Below, one piece after another: positions 34,600-35,507 of a stretch of 35,507 nucleotides of DNA. The notes below the pieces were generated by a model. It was given only the letters and a program-made list of their open reading frames with translations, was not told where the DNA came from and did no database searches. How positions within the stretch are numbered: position 1 is the first letter of the stretch; each line of letters opens with the position of its first letter. The stretch spans positions 1 to 35,507 of the forward strand of contig DAIUAL010000010.1 in NCBI GenBank assembly GCA_036847245.1. The letters are read 5' to 3'. This DNA comes from UBA4661 sp002405405 (lineage in GTDB: Bacteria; Bacteroidota; Ignavibacteria; Kapaibacteriales; UBA4661). A program made the position numbers and the translations under genes.

Positions 34600-35507
34600 C
34601 TATTCAACCGCGCTTACAATATCAATCGTACCACGCAGTTGATACAGCTTGCGGGCAATCTCGCTTTGTTTCGCAGTGAATTGAGCGTAGCGGACATGTT
34701 CATCTGCAATTTCAGCAAGATAGCGTGTACGTTCGGGCGGAATAATGCGTGTACGCACTTCCGGTGCATTGCTGGTATCAAGTGCAGACACCCAATCTGT
34801 ACCTGTGCGCTGATTGATTGTTGCAATCACATGCGCATACAAGCGATTTGTACCGGCATCATTAAACTGTGATGCCATCGTACCAAAGACCGGCATAGCA
34901 TCGGGTGTTTCGCTCCACAACTGACGACTGCGTTGGTATTGTTTTTTGACATCGCGCAGTGCATCGTGCGCTCCGGCTTTATCGCATTTATTGAGTGCAA
35001 TAATATCGGCATAATCAATCATATCGATTTTTTCGAGTTGGGTTGGCGCACCGAATTCCGGAGTCATAACATACAGCGCTACATCGGCAATCGTTGTAAT
35101 CTCCGAATCACTTTGCCCGATACCCGCTGTTTCGACAATAATCATATCAAAACCACAATACCGAAGCACTTGTACCATCGCCGGAAGAAATTTATTCACC
35201 GACACATTGGCTTGTCGTGTGGCACATGAGCGCATAAATACACGGTTTGTGGCAAGTGTACCGCTCACAGCATTCATGCGAATGCGATCACCCAGCAAAG
35301 CTCCACCGGACTTACGCTTTGAGGGGTCAACCGAAATGACAGCTATGCTCTTGTCAGAAAAATCCATCAAAAAACGACGGATCAGTTCATCGGTCAGAGA
35401 CGATTAACCTGCACCACCCGTACCCGTACTCACCAGCGCCGGAATTGGTGTTGAAGATACTGCAACCTGTGTAATCGATTGCTGGAGTTCATGACCACGT
35501 TGCCCTT
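34600..35507 (-). pseudogene. icmF: Broken GTPase (MeaB-like) part of an IcmF-type fused acyl-CoA mutase (cut by window edge)
   Basis: IcmF joins a B12-binding domain, a G-protein chaperone and a mutase domain to isomerise isobutyryl-CoA-type substrates. The visible frame carries the G-protein part: TGTGGAG then a TAA stop (35404-35406) at the Walker A lysine, then SSLTDELIRRF, SVDPSKRKSGGALLGDRIRM, VETAGIGQSDSE, LNKCDKAGAHDALRDVKKQ and IIPPERTRYLAEIAD. It ends at TAG 34600 after QLRGTIDIVSAVE, where IcmF would continue into linker and mutase; those are absent from the window. A restart at ATG 35370 would lack the P-loop. A GIY-YIG/repeat element begins 37 bp downstream. A single-base sequencing error at 35406 could explain the first stop but not the missing mutase half. 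A naturally split mutase subunit is the alternative. Confidence 0.8.

Noticed and set aside
1..35507. CRISPR arrays, tRNA or rRNA genes, canonical insertion sequences
   Set aside because: I looked for spaced repeats, T-loop-like GGTTCRA signatures outside coding regions and DDE or tyrosine transposase motifs and saw none.

Overview
The window looks like a chromosomal segment of a bacterium from the Bacteroidota/Chlorobiota (FCB) side of the tree. The signs are two SusC/SusD-type outer-membrane loci, a CzcA-type pump fused to a TolC-like channel, a TPR histidine kinase of the style common in that group, folK next to a deoxynucleoside kinase, an OMP_b-brl_3-type barrel, moderately AT-rich DNA and almost no Shine-Dalgarno sequences. 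A Kapabacteria-like lineage is possible, but nothing here proves it.

Layout. 1-847 (-): start of gyrA, cut by the window edge. 1095-3767 (+): a DtxR/MntR-family regulator and an NRAMP transporter with a fused universal-stress domain, probably one manganese/iron unit, preceded by a terminator-like hairpin and a three-half-site operator. 3858-10692 (-): an intact susC-susD pair, then a second susD whose susC partner survives only as its last ~110 codons. 10693-11154: decayed or empty DNA. 11155-16398: housekeeping genes (tatC on -, then cdsA, folB, folK, a deoxynucleoside kinase, a 68-residue unknown and hemW on +). 16465-20655 (-): a DUF2147 protein, a YdjM-like membrane protein, an unknown, a glycosyltransferase and an M24 aminopeptidase. 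20914-22398 (+): a methyltransferase and a polysaccharide deacetylase. 22390-30388 (-): TPR histidine kinase, RND adaptor and the pump-channel fusion; transcription runs pump, adaptor, kinase. 30876-33902 (+): a TonB-receptor-like barrel with two Gly/Met-rich loops, divergent from the pump.

33957-35507 is the most unusual stretch. A small GIY-YIG nuclease gene with two in-frame TAA codons lies between inverted copies of a 'CATTGCGAGC...GCAATC' repeat. It sits beside the broken GTPase half of an IcmF-type mutase, which carries a TAA exactly at its Walker A lysine and lacks its mutase half. I read this as a small repeat-bounded GIY-YIG element at the edge of a decayed metabolic gene.

Functional themes are metal handling (mntR-mntH, RND efflux), envelope nutrient uptake (SusCD), envelope building (cdsA, glycosyltransferase, deacetylase, tatC) and cofactors (folB, folK, hemW). 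No tRNA, rRNA, CRISPR array or canonical transposase was seen. All assignments come from reading motifs; no database search was run.
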